Origin: Apteryx mantelli
Taxonomy: Eukaryota > Chordata > Aves > Apterygiformes > Apterygidae
NCBI RefSeq assembly: GCF_036417845.1
Contig: NC_090014.1
Coordinates: 500,253-564,252, forward strand
DNA: 64,000 bases
Reading direction: 5' to 3'
The notes beneath the pieces are model-generated. The model was not told the origin of the DNA. It saw only the letters and a program-made list of their open reading frames with translations, and did no database searches. Of this stretch, positions 11,585-22,044 are shown piece by piece (the stretch's first letter is position 1; every line of letters starts with the position of its first letter). A program made the translations under genes and the position numbers.

Positions 11585-12655
11585 CTGCAACACCGCATGC
11601 TCAGAACAGTTCTCAGGAAGTCATGCAGATTCATAACCTGAAGGGCAAAAAGCAAATATCTCTTGAGAACAGTTTTTATTTCATCATAGGAGCAATTTTT
11701 CCCTCTCTTCTCCACTGTACTGCGTCTAACAACACACCTTCCTCATCATCATTTTCCCCTGTTACTTCTACTCCTCTCAGTTGCCCCTGTTGCATCTCAG
11801 TTGCATCTTAGTCCTCTAAAGCAGCTGTTTCTCATCCACATGTACTTTCATTTCCTGTCACCGATTCCCCTTCCTGTTTGTCCTATAGCAGGCAGCCTAG
11901 ACACCCTGGTCTGGTGTTTAGCCGCACATCCCTTTTCGTCTGGCCAGCAGCTGAGACAGAGCAGAGGGCAGCAAGAAGGGTGGCTCTGAACATAGTAGAC
12001 CTGGGTACCAAGCAACACAGAAGCAGCAGCAAGGCATCAAAGAGATCGCATCTTTGTAAAGAAAATACTTATAGTTGCAGATCTTTAGAGGCAACTGGGG
12101 ATTCTCTGTATGCATGCCCAGGCCTCCTACAGGCTCCTTCCGCACAGTTAAAGGTACCTGAATGCAATGACCTTGGGAGGCAGTGACACGGTGTCCCTGG
12201 GGCTGCTGTGGGGTACCTGTGGCTGTTCCAGGGTCTCTCAGGCTGTTCTAGGCTCCTTGGACAGAAACAGTGCTGATCACGTTTCCTTGAGGACTTTCTC
12301 TTGTGCTGCATAACAGGACAGCTCTGCACTGAGCCCTCCCAGCACTGCTGCTCCTCATAGCTGATGCCTAACTAGCCTCAGTTCTGAGCAAAGCTATGAC
12401 TACCAGGAGTCCACACAGCCCCTCACACTCTCCTTGCCCTCCCCATTGCCGAGAGGGACAGCCCCAGCCCCTGGCGACAACCCTGCCTGGTCACACCAGA
12501 GATGGAAAACACTTCCTGACCTGTACGAGGGAGAAATACAGAAATTCCACTGTCCCCGATGACCTATGGGGACTCTCGCGTGAGTGGCACATGTCCAGTA
12601 AGGACCAGACACAGCAGGCCACTGCTGCAGGGCGGAAAAGGCACAGGCACCTGGA
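11585..12655. other. unassigned stretch left of the ZNF143-type array
   Basis: No recognised gene. Minus-strand donor-like CACAG|GTACCC lies near 12,214 and an acceptor-like TTGGTACCCAG near 12,005. Short repeated phrases (GGCTGCTGTGGGGTACC, GGCTGTTCCAGG) occur around 12,200. Confidence 0.3.
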
Positions 12656-13113
12656 ACTACAGCTCCAGGCCTGCCACGGAGCACAATGCAAATGGCTGCT
12701 GGGAATCCCGCTGATAGAGAACTGCACCTCCTGTCACCTCGAGAGGCGCAACATGGTCTCCCAGAAGGCCAATATAGGAAGACTACACCTCCCGGCACGC
12801 CGTACAGAGTAAAATGGCCACCGGGAAAACCATTGCTAAAAGACTATGCCTCCCAGCATGCCGTGCAGGCTAAAATGGCCTCCCGGAAGCCCCGTGCCGG
12901 AAGACTACTGCTCCCAGCATGCCGCGCAAAGTAACATGGCCGCCCGGAAGTCTCGTGCAGGAAGACTACACCTCCCGGCATGCCGCGCAAAGCAACATGG
13001 CCGCCCGGAAGCCCCGTGCCGGAAGACTACTGCTCCCGGCATGCCGCGCAAAGCAACATGGCCGCCCGGAAGCTCCGTGCCGGAAGACTACACCTCCCGG
13101 CATGCCGGGAGGG
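12656..13113 (+). promoter_or_regulatory. 61-bp tandem array of ZNF143/THAP11-, YY1- and ETS-like sites
   Basis: Eight head-to-tail units start with ACTACA-type sequence at 12,656, 12,721, 12,782, 12,843, 12,904, 12,965, 13,026 and 13,087; all spacings are 61 bp except the first (65). The inner units read ACTACACCTCCCGGCATGCC followed by GCGCAAAG, which matches the known ZNF143 (SBF/Staf) extended motif, then AACATGGCCGCC (YY1-like), then CCCGGAAG (ETS-like). Units near 13.0 kb are almost identical and those near 12.7 kb have drifted, so the array grew toward its right end. It abuts a GC-rich region at 13.1 kb. These motifs are typical of CpG promoters and chromatin loop anchors. Tandem amplification of the whole triple site is unusual. 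Confidence 0.8.
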
Positions 13114-13900
13114 GGGTGGTGGGCAGCGCTTCGTGAGGTTTGACCGTCTGGCGATTCAGTTCCGATCCGCCCCTATTCCCCCCCCTCGGGACCCGCATAC
13201 CACCGCAAAGCCGGGAGCGCGGCCCCGCGATCCCCAGCACCGGCCCCGGACTCCCACGACACCGCCGCGACCGGCCCCGGGTCAGCTCCGACACTGCCTC
13301 TGCCCCCCCCCCCCCCCCGCAATCCTCCCCAGGGATTCTCTTGAGATTCCCCCCCCCCCCCTCCCCGACACACTCCCGGTCTGACCCAGGACCACCCCCC
13401 CCCCCCCCGGCTCCTCCGACCGCGCAATAAACCCCACCACAGCCCCGGCACACCCCCTTCCTCTCTCCCTCCCCCCCCCCCCGGCACCAGCACAGCCCCG
13501 GCGCTCCCCCTTCCTACTCCCCTGCCCCACCACAGTCTCAGCGCACCCCCTTCCTACCCCCCCGCACTACCAAAGCCCTGGCGTACACCCTCCCTCCCCA
13601 CTCTCCATGGCCCCAGTGCACCGCTCTTCCCCACCACGTCCTCGGCCGGCCCCCACTGCCCCGGTACACCGCCATCCCCAGCCCCGGTGCACCCTGGTTG
13701 TGCCACGTTGCCCGGGACGCTCCCATCTGCCGGGACCCTCGGCACATGGGGGACCCACAGCCCCGAGTGTGGACACCCTCGCCTTGCTCATCTCCTCCGC
13801 GGTGCAGCCGCCGTGCCGGTCCCAGCGGGCGGTGCTCGGCAGCAGCTCCATTGTTCCAGACTGGCCCCAGCACAGGCTTCCTCCAACTGCACCCCAACCC
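13114..13900. promoter_or_regulatory. GC-rich, C-run-bearing region (possible CpG promoter)
   Basis: Dense CpG at 13,130-13,280 is followed by polycytosine runs (13,306-13,320, 13,350-13,366, 13,395-13,410, 13,470-13,484). It lies directly beside the ZNF143-type array, so a promoter is expected here. I cannot tell which strand is transcribed and see no secure first exon. Confidence 0.4.
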
Positions 13901-14099
13901 TGGTGCGTACCCACTGTTGCCATCAGCCCCACCTGGGGCTCATCCTACCCCCCAGCCCCACCTGGGGCTCATCCCAGCCCTAGGGCCCACAGCTGCAGCC
14001 CATCAGGAACTGGAGAGGGGGAACAGCTATCAGCCCCATCACGGACAGCTGGGGCTCCCAGGGTAGCAGAGGCACCCCCACTCCTGAGAGCAAGTTGCT
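13901..14099. other. unassigned, with a short duplicated phrase
   Basis: The phrase CCCCACCTGGGGCTCATCC occurs twice (13,928 and 13,957 regions). Nothing else recognised. Confidence 0.3.
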
Positions 14100-14500
14100 G
14101 AAAGCTGAAGGGAGACCCCTGGGGTGTACAGAGAGGAAAAGGAAGTATTCAGGGGACAAGAGAACAAATCCAGAGCTGTGGGTGCAACAAAAGTAAAAAA
14201 AGGCAATGACTGAGCAAACAGTGACTCTGAGCGCACCAAAAAGCAAAGGGAGGACCCTGGGGCACACCAAGAAGCACCCAAAAAACTCTGGGACAGGGGA
14301 GAAAGCTAAACGGAGAACTTTGGGGCGTGCTGCAAAGCAAACACAGGGCCCTGGGGCACACCAAAAGGCACACAGGGGGCTGGAGGGCAACCCAAAATGT
14401 GAATTGAGGGCTCCTGAGGGCATCAGAGGGCAAACACAGGGCTCTGGGGCAAACCAAAATACAAACGAAGGGCCTTGGTGCACACCAAAGGGGCCATAAG
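14100..14500. repeat. G/A-rich minisatellite-like block (same family as 10.1-11.4 kb)
   Basis: Phrases of the type GGGCAAACACAGGGCTCTGGGGCA and CACCAAAAGGCACAC repeat with a loose period of roughly 50-60 bp. They match the blocks at 10,080-11,440 and 20,830-21,440. Confidence 0.6.
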
Positions 14501-14904
14501 GCACATCACACGGCTCGAAGTGGCTGATGGGACGGTGCCTGCAGGCTCCCCCTTTCCCCACAGAAACTATCTCCCAGCTCCAGGCACATAGGCCTCATCC
14601 CCAGACACACGAGGGACATGGCGAAGTGCTGAAAGCAAATCCGGAAGCAGCCTGGGGACCCCTGGAGGGGCCCTGGCTGCCCCCAGGATGATGGGAAACA
14701 CCACCGCCCCAAGGTCCAGACAATGCAAGGGAAATTCCCCACAGCCCTGCAAACAGCACTGGGTTCCCTGGGAACCGCAGGGACGCCAAAGTACGAGGTA
14801 CTTGGGGACCAGCTCCCAGCACCACACACTGTAATTTCCTCCCCTGGGCATCATCTTCAGGCAAAGCAACGGCAGGAACCACAGACACGAGTGCAAAGAA
14901 TAAA
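14501..14904. other. unassigned stretch downstream of the candidate gene
   Basis: No feature supported. It lies just beyond the poly(A) signal of the minus-strand gene at 14,912. Confidence 0.3.
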
Positions 14905-17900
14905 GCAACTGTTTATTGTTTACTGCACAGAAACAACACCTGGGCGCGAGTCTGCCATGAAGCTCGGTGCCAGCATGCTTCCCCTTACCTTGTGACACCC
15001 GGAGAGTCATGACCTCACCAGCGTTCATGCATCCGTCGGGGAAGGGTCAGCTCCTGCTGCTGCCCTTGATGTGGCAGGCATGTGAGTAGCCGACAGCCTA
15101 CCCCCTCTGCTTTTTCCTTCAGGAATAGGATCCAGCTCGGAGAGTTGAGAGGAAAACGCCTGATCTCGCCTGCCTGCGCTTCTGCCCTACCCCAAACTAG
15201 AGCCCTGCAGGACGCTTTCACAGCGCTCAGCTCACCCATCGCATCGCCCATCTCGGTGTGATGGGCCTGCGCCGCATGAAACCCAGACCTCAGGTCAGCG
15301 CACAGAGCTGAACGCTGGGTACGGGGGAAGGTTACAAACCCCAAAGGAGGATTCGCAGCCTGCTGCTTAGGCTTCAGGGCTTACAGTTTATTATCCAAGG
15401 ATTTAGCCCTTTTCGTTTATCAGTAAGCCGTAAACCCTGCACCCTAAGTGACAAACTGCAAATCTTGGAATGCAAATGGTTGCCAAGGCTTTAAAATTTA
15501 TGGATGAGGTTTGATTTTAAATTCTGTGCCCTGATCGCTAAATGAGCAAACTGTAAACTCTGACTGATAAAGACTGAGCCCCACAAAATAAAGTAATAAA
15601 CCATAACCCCTGAGTGACAGACCCTCAACAACAAACTAAACAATAAACCTTAAGTGAAGAACTTCAAACCCTCAGCTTTAAGCAAGAAACACCAAAGCAC
15701 CCATGAGCATGAGAACAGTACAGAGAAGCCATGGGGTTTTGCCCGCAGCTTAAGAAGTTTCCCCTTCATTTAGAAGGGCAGCAGAACAGGAAGACACGCA
15801 CAGAATCATATTACAGTTGCTTTTTATAGGCTTGGTTTTAGCCACCATTCAAACGCGAGCATGTGCAAGAATCACGCCACAGGATTGCACTAAGGTGCGC
15901 TTCCACCGAACCTACCTGAAACACCGCAAGCACTAATTCATCTCTGTTACAGACCATTAATATTTTTGGTCCTCTCAGCTCCATGGGCAAACAGCCACAG
16001 CCAATGACACCAGTAACCACCTAGGGCAAAACCACCTTCCACCTCCCAGCCCTGCTCACATACGGTGCAGCCCCAGGACTTAGCTGTGTCCACGCTGCAA
16101 GTCAGAGCTCGTCCTCCATGGCCAGCCGCAGATCTCCACAGGGCTCCCAGCTGTGACAATGCTCCTTTGACTGCCGGACTACGCTTCAGCACCTGCAAAG
16201 CAGCCAGAACGGTTACCGAGAGGCCAGGCAACTGCACAGCCCTCCTAGAACTACTGCCTAGTCCAAGGCCCGTAACTGTTTCCACAATTATGACTGACCC
16301 TCTGTGCTGCTTCAGTCACCCCCTCTGGCTCCATTTCATTGCAAGGATGTCACAGGAGCCCTCACCTACAGCCAGGCTCGCTCAGGCACCCGGCCACCTC
16401 CAGCCTTCAGTAGATGATCCTCCTCAGGGGAACTGTGCTGCTGACAGACACTCTCAAAAAGCGCTGTCCAGCCAAAGCAGGGTAAAAACTAAGGCCTCCA
16501 AAAACTCCAAACTCTGGAGACTGAGCTGATGGGAAACTGACTTGTGCTACCAGTACTGTAATTATGGTTTTACTGTGTACTATGGTGCTGTTGCTCGTAT
16601 ATATGGAACCCCATTTCTCTGCTAGAGCACAGTTACTGTTGTAGCTGGCTCCTGAAAGAAACAGTAGCTTGTGAAAGCAAAAATCCAGGTAAAACAGTTG
16701 CACACTTAAGACATCAGTTGTGAAAGACCTTTACCCTCAAAGTAAAAACCAATACTGGAACCCCTGGAACCCCCTGACTTCAAAGAAGAAAGCTCTTCAA
16801 GGATTACGGCCCAACATTAATAATACTAGAAGCAGAAATTGTTTGGAGGGACCAGAATAGCAAAGAGAAAGGAGTTCCAAGGAAAGAAACGAGCCAGAAG
16901 CTATGTAAACAATCGCTCTCGCTAAGATAAACTCAAAGCATTCTTTGCCAGGAAGCGATGGGGGGGGGGGGGGGTTGCTGACAGCACAGTATAGCGCCTC
17001 GGGAAGCACTAAATCAACAAAATGGTTGAGCTGTAGATAGAGGGAAGACACCAGTTTGCATAAAGGCAGACCTGACAGAAAAGCGGGCTCGATGCCAGCG
17101 TCGCGATCGCAACTCGAGCTGCACCGTGCGGCAGCCCTGCCCGCGCACAGGCAGACAAGACACAGGTACAGAGAGACAAGAGCGGCAGAGGGATGGGGAG
17201 CCGGACAGAAGGACAGCGGGCAGGTAGGGGGAGAGGGAGAGGAAGAGGATGATGAAGAGCTGGATAGAGCGACAAGGAGCCAGTTAGAGGGATGCAGATA
17301 TTGACAGAGGGATGGAAAGAGTACAACAGGGATGGGGAAGTGGGCAGAGGAATGAGTAGCTAAACAAAGGGATGGGGCACCGGACAGAGCCACGGGGAAA
17401 GAAAGATAAGGATGGAGAGCTGGACAGAGGGACAGGGAGCAGAACCGGATGGATCCCGTCAGCCTGGAACAGCTCTCGCCATGCTCCAACCCCACTCACC
17501 TGCCAAGCATGCAGAGCTCTCTGCACACCGCTGTGCCCAAAGCCCACTTGTGGGCCTGCTTGCCTGTGTCCCTACAGCTCCAGGGTGTCTGCATCTGCCA
17601 GAGCGAGGGTGCACGCACAGGTCCAGACTGGGGAGGAACCTGGTGTTCAGTGACAGTATTTTACTGCTCCTTGTGCCTTAGCCCCTTTCAGAGGCTTAAC
17701 CCCAAATTCTCTCAGCCCGTAACAACTTCAGTTCCCATGGCAGCTAGTTCTTCCACACTCTCCAATCTTCCTTGCTCTCGCCCGTCTTGTTTGAAAACCC
17801 TCCCGGACCCCGTCTGTACTTACATGCTTCCTCAAAACAGTATCACCGAAATCAACAAAATGGGCTGAGCTGCTCGTCTTCAAGTTGCCGACCCCCAGAA

Positions 17901-19673
17901 TGTTATCCTGCAAATGAATCAAACCACCAGGGTCACTGGGAGAGTATCATTTTAGAACCGTTTTTTCCAAAGCTTTAATTATGGTTCTCCAAGCTGGGCA
18001 AATGAAGATGCTCCCTTAAACACTGTAACAGTTTTTATTCTGGGGACCCAAGTTGCTGTTATGACAATAAGCAGCAAAGCAAGGCAAAGACAGGTGGGGT
18101 CACAGCTTACCCATCTAGCCATGAAAATTCTTATTTTAGGCCTCACTGCTATTTCCAGGTAAAGAGACCAAAATAAAGCTCCCAACAGGCAGCCGAGGCT
18201 TCACGCAGACCTTGTGGCCCTGCTAGCGACAGCAATGCCATAGTGACTGGGCTACCAGTCGCTATTCCCCCCCTCCTTTGTTGGTCTGTGAATTGTGGCT
18301 TATTAGTCACAAGTCCGGTAAGGACGCTGCCGACCTTGTTACGGCCAAAGGCTCCTCATCAGGACCAGGCAGAGAACCTTTCCGCTGGCATTTGGAGTCT
18401 CCTGGCCGCTCTTGACACCTGATAACTTACAAAGGTCCAAGGATGGTAGCCTGTAGTTTTTCATGGCAGCACATAGTCGTTCCCTGATGTTCCGAACGCC
18501 TAGGATTAACACAGTTTATAAATACAAAAACACTACCACTATAGGGTGTAAAGCCAAGCTAAAATTTCTGCAACCAAAGAAAACCTCTTCGTGTCTCACA
18601 GAACGAGCCATATGCATCAGTGCCTACAGCTCAAGGCTAGCAACCCCTCCCGGGCAACGTTCTTCTGGCAGGCTGCGTAGCTGAACTCCTCTGTCTTGCC
18701 TAAGAGTCTCCGTTGGGACATAACAAGTTTGTCAGCCGGCGCTTGCTGATGGAGGCATAGTAAAATCCATCACCCTACAAAAGCATAAAACAAAGCAAAA
18801 AATAAAAATAAAAAATTCAAAGTTCTGCAGAAAATCCTAAGAAACCAAAGTTGTTTATAAGCATAAAAGCGCCTCTAATACACACGCAAGCAAGGTGAAC
18901 GAGAATACGCAAGCCACAAATACCACTTCCCCCAACCCCCAACGGAGGATCTGTCACCACATACTGCACTGGGGAAGCCCATGGCTTTGGGGTAGCTGTA
19001 CAGGAGGGAGCAGGGCTCAGCGAGGCTTTCAGTCAGTCGTTGCCCGCATTGGCTGGCGCCCACACTCTGTGCCTGGGGGTGGGGGAGGCCTCCGGGTGCC
19101 TGGGAGTGTCGTTCTTCTATCCCTCTTCTTGCTTGCCTAGCCCAAGTCTCAAGGAAATAACCGGGGGCTGCACTAATCGTACCTGACTCAAAGTGGCCTT
19201 CAACCTGCTTGATCCAGAGCTTTTAAACCTTCTCGGGACTTACCAGCACTCTCGGGCGTGCCTGCCGCCACAGGAGCCGTCCTCCGCTGACGCCGCGCCA
19301 CAACCCTACTCCGGGGCCCGCCTGCCTCCCCGCTCCTCCGGGCCGCGTCCGCAGGGGCGAGCGCGCGCCCCGGCCCGCGCTGGGGAGGAACCGGGGCCCT
19401 AAAGGCGACACACGGAATAGGGAAAATCCGACCCGCGCTCCAGCACACTCTGCCCCGCGCTCCCGGCGCGGCGCGGCGCTGGGTCCCAGCCCCCCCACAC
19501 ACACTCGCCCCGCACCGCCGCTTCCACGCACCGACGGCCGCAGCGGGCAGGACACAGACCGCCACCCGCCGCCACCCGCTCGCCTCACCGGGACCCCCAG
19601 ATCCTCGACTCCGGGCGGCCCCGGCCCTCACCCGCAGCCGCCGAGCGAAAACGCCGTCCCCGCTCGCCGCCAT
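14905..19673 (-). CDS. unrecognised spliced protein-coding gene (candidate)
   Basis: Eleven splice-bounded segments lie in order on the minus strand, and ten of them form a phase-consistent chain: 18,431-18,499; 18,111-18,148; 17,824-17,907; 17,500-17,594; 16,735-16,777; 16,064-16,192; 15,916-15,978; 15,236-15,314; 15,019-15,064; and a terminal exon starting at 14,922. Each has an AG acceptor and a GT donor (for example GTAAGT, GTGAGT, GTATGT), every reading phase passes to the next, and the frame ends CKQ-stop. Readable fragments include VRNIRERLCAAMKNYRLP, RPKIRIFMARW, SAHFVDFGDTVLRKH, HKWALGTAVCRELCML, LKRSPAVKGALSQLG and QQQELTLPRRMHER. A CpG promoter exon at 19,632-19,673 (MAASGDGVFARRLR, donor GTGAGG) is the likely start, but the link to 18,499 is unresolved. 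An open segment near 18,718-18,773 starting GDGFYYASISKRRL may lie between. I do not recognise the family. A noncoding transcript with chance frames remains possible. Confidence 0.5.
14912..14917 (-). terminator. poly(A) signal overlapping the stop codon
   Basis: AATAAA on the minus strand at 14,917-14,912 contains the TAA stop (14,915-14,913) of the candidate gene. A G/T-rich stretch (CTCGTGTCTGTGG) follows about 25 bases on, as expected for cleavage. The 3'UTR would be extremely short. Confidence 0.5.
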
Positions 19674-20330
19674 GCTGCTCCCCGCAGCCGCGCATGCGCC
19701 GGCCGCCAGCGGAGCGCGGCCGCAGCGGGGGCCTGGCGCTCGGTCACCGGCGCTCGGTCACCGCGCATGCGCCGGCTAGGACCGAGCGGGAGGGGCGGGG
19801 GGAGCGAGGGGGAGGCGACACCCGCAATGGCGCCCTCGCGTGCTCGCGACGCGGCGCTGCAGCCGGCCTGCTCCCACCGAGCAGCCCGAGGCCGCTCTGC
19901 CCGTGCCCGTGCCCGTGCCCGAGAGAGCGGCGGGGACCAGCGAGCAGACTCTGGTGCTGCCCCGCTGAGAGGGCACCGCGGAGCAGCTCCGAGACGGCAC
20001 TGCCCGTCCCCGCGACACCAGGCAGCACCGATAAGGAACAGCGCTCCGCGCCACCCTTCCATGAGCCCCGGGAAGGGGCGACGAGCACGGCCCGTTCGCT
20101 TACCCGTGGCCGAAACACCGTGGAGCAGCAGCGAAGACGGGACCGGCGCTGCGCATAGCCGCGCCGGCTGGCTGCAGTCCTGGGTTGCGAGCGTGCGAGG
20201 GCAGCAGGGGGCACGGTGGCGCCACCGCAAAAGGCAAAAATCAAGGCCGGGGGGAGGGGGAGGGGGGGGAGAGGGTGGAAGACATCAAAAAGGCCAGAGA
20301 AGTGTTTGGGAGGATGAAAATCCAAGTGGT
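19400..20330. promoter_or_regulatory. CpG island promoter with two NRF1 sites and a YY1-type start
   Basis: Two perfect NRF1-type palindromes GCGCATGCGC lie at 19,690-19,699 and 19,763-19,772, and a repeated CGCTCGGTCACC sits between them. On the minus strand AGCATGGCGGCGAGC, a YY1-like motif overlapping an ATG, starts the candidate first exon at 19,673. CpG density stays high to about 20,230, so transcription in both directions is possible. No plus-strand gene is recognised. Confidence 0.6.
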
Positions 20331-20829
20331 TTGGGGTGAAAATTGAGGCTAGAAAGGCAAACTTAACTGCTGGTAAGAAGGGGGTGCAACACAAGCTGCA
20401 GCCAGAAGACGAAACCCCAAGTCCCAAGAGACAGAGTCTGATCAACATCGGGGCATAATCCCTCCCACTCTGCAAAAAGCCTCAGCCTGGCTCTGAGGGG
20501 GGGCCTTCAAAAAAAATCACCGTGATCCACCCCATGCAAGCTGGCGGAATTAGAGCGGTCTGGGTGTTACCTGCTACCACCTCCCATGAGGCAGGCTGAA
20601 TTTCATAGAGGAAACAAGGGGTAGATACTCACCTTGGACCGTGCAAATTGGGCTGCAAAGACATCTGGGAGAGATGTAGGGTAGAAAAAAAAGCCATTAG
20701 CTCAGTCATCCCTAATAATAAAGACCCTTAATTACACACTGTTGAATTTAAACCAGCCCTAGGTGCCCTCCAGGGGACTCAGGCATCCAGGTAGCCCCTG
20801 CTCTACCCAACATACCCCACTGCCCACCT
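20331..20829. other. unassigned stretch with one tiny splice-bounded segment
   Basis: On the minus strand CTCTCCCAG|ATGTCTTTGCAGCCC ends at a CCAAG|GTGAGTATC donor (20,633-20,664, 32 nt). It could be an alternative upstream exon, but its length and isolation make this weak. A long G-rich run lies at about 20,251-20,275. Confidence 0.25.
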
Positions 20830-21440
20830 CGGAGGACACCCCAAAAGCCAGATGGAGAGCTTTGGGGGCCCATGAAAAGGCACACAGAGCAGTCTGGGAG
20901 GCCATTTGTCTCTATCCCAACCATAACCCTAGATCAGGGTCGTTGACTGAGCCAGACCCTCAAAAAGGTGGCAGGGGAAAAACCTTCTTGCAGCCTCCCC
21001 ATCCTTTGGCAGCCCCTTTGAGCCCCACACCAACAGGAGCACTGGGCTTTGACTCCCTCCCAATACCAACCCCAACCCTAGATCCAATGGCAAATGGGAG
21101 TCTGGGAGGCACCGCAGGGCTAACAGAGGGGGTCCTGTGGGAAACAGAGGGCAAACAGCAGGTCCTAGGGCGCACTGACTGGAAAACAGAAGGCCCTAGG
21201 GAGCACCAACCAGCAAATGGAAGGGTTGTGAAGGGAACAGGGTGTAAATGGAGGACACTAGGGCACACCAAAAGGCGAGCAGGGAGGTCTTGAGCAGATT
21301 AGAGGGCAAAAAAAGGCTTCTAGGGTGCACCAAAAGACAAGCAGAGGGATCTTGGTGGGATTTAAGGGCAAACAGAGGGGTCATGAGAAGAAGAGAGGGC
21401 AAAAGGAGGACACTTGTGGTGCACCAAAAGACAATGGTCA
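20830..21440. repeat. G/A-rich minisatellite-like block (third copy of the family)
   Basis: Phrases such as GAGGGCAAACAGAGGGGTC, CTAGGGCACACCAAAAGGC and GGGCACACCAAAAGACAAGC recur, as at 10.1-11.4 and 14.1-14.5 kb. It lies between the CpG island and the AHNAK 3' end. Confidence 0.6.
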
Positions 21441-22044
21441 GCCACATCAGGTCAGGCCAGGCCACACGGCTGGCCAGGAAAAGAACACACCATCTCCCAG
21501 GAAAGCGCACCGCCGACCACAAGTCGAGTGCCAGCATGCCACACAGACGGGATGGTGGGGCACCTGCACGCAGTGTCTTTTCATGGTGTTGATTCACAGC
21601 TCAGAAATAAGCTAGGTGCTCCGGAGCTCCCAAGAATTCCAGCACAATAGGCCAGGCAGCCCAGAGCAGCCCCCATGTTCTGGAAGAAGCCCCGGAGACG
21701 ATGGGAGTAGCTCTGGAAACCCTACAAGTGACCCAGAGTTGAGGGAATCACCACCATGAAAACCAGAGTAGCCCCCAAAGTGATGGGAACGGAGGCACCA
21801 AGGCCAGCCCCGGAGCAGCCCTCAGGGCATTGCTCTGGCCTCAGGAAGCTGCCCAGAGGACCCAGACAGCCACAGTGCCGTAAGAGGAGGCCCAGCGACA
21901 GGGCGTCGGGACACTGGGCTCTGCATCCTGCAGGGAGGCCGGTGAGCTGGTGAGCGTGGGCAGGTGCCGTAGCGGACAGAGCGCCCCGGGGACCCTTTAG
22001 CCGCCAAACTATGACTGTGAAAAAGGAAGCAAGTTGTTTTGGTG
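21441..22044. other. unassigned stretch beyond the AHNAK 3' end
   Basis: Mixed sequence with no secure feature. AHNAK transcription is expected to terminate in or beyond this stretch. Confidence 0.3.

Noticed and set aside
12846-13143. Overlapping open frames with a repeated peptide through the 61-bp array
   Set aside because: The period is 61 bp, not a multiple of three, so the frames rotate; the conserved element is a set of transcription-factor motifs, not codons.
16361-16437. Extra exon of the candidate gene ending CTGTAG|GTGAGG
   Set aside because: In the phase needed to join its neighbours it ends in a stop codon, whereas the segment at 16,735-16,777 fits both phases.
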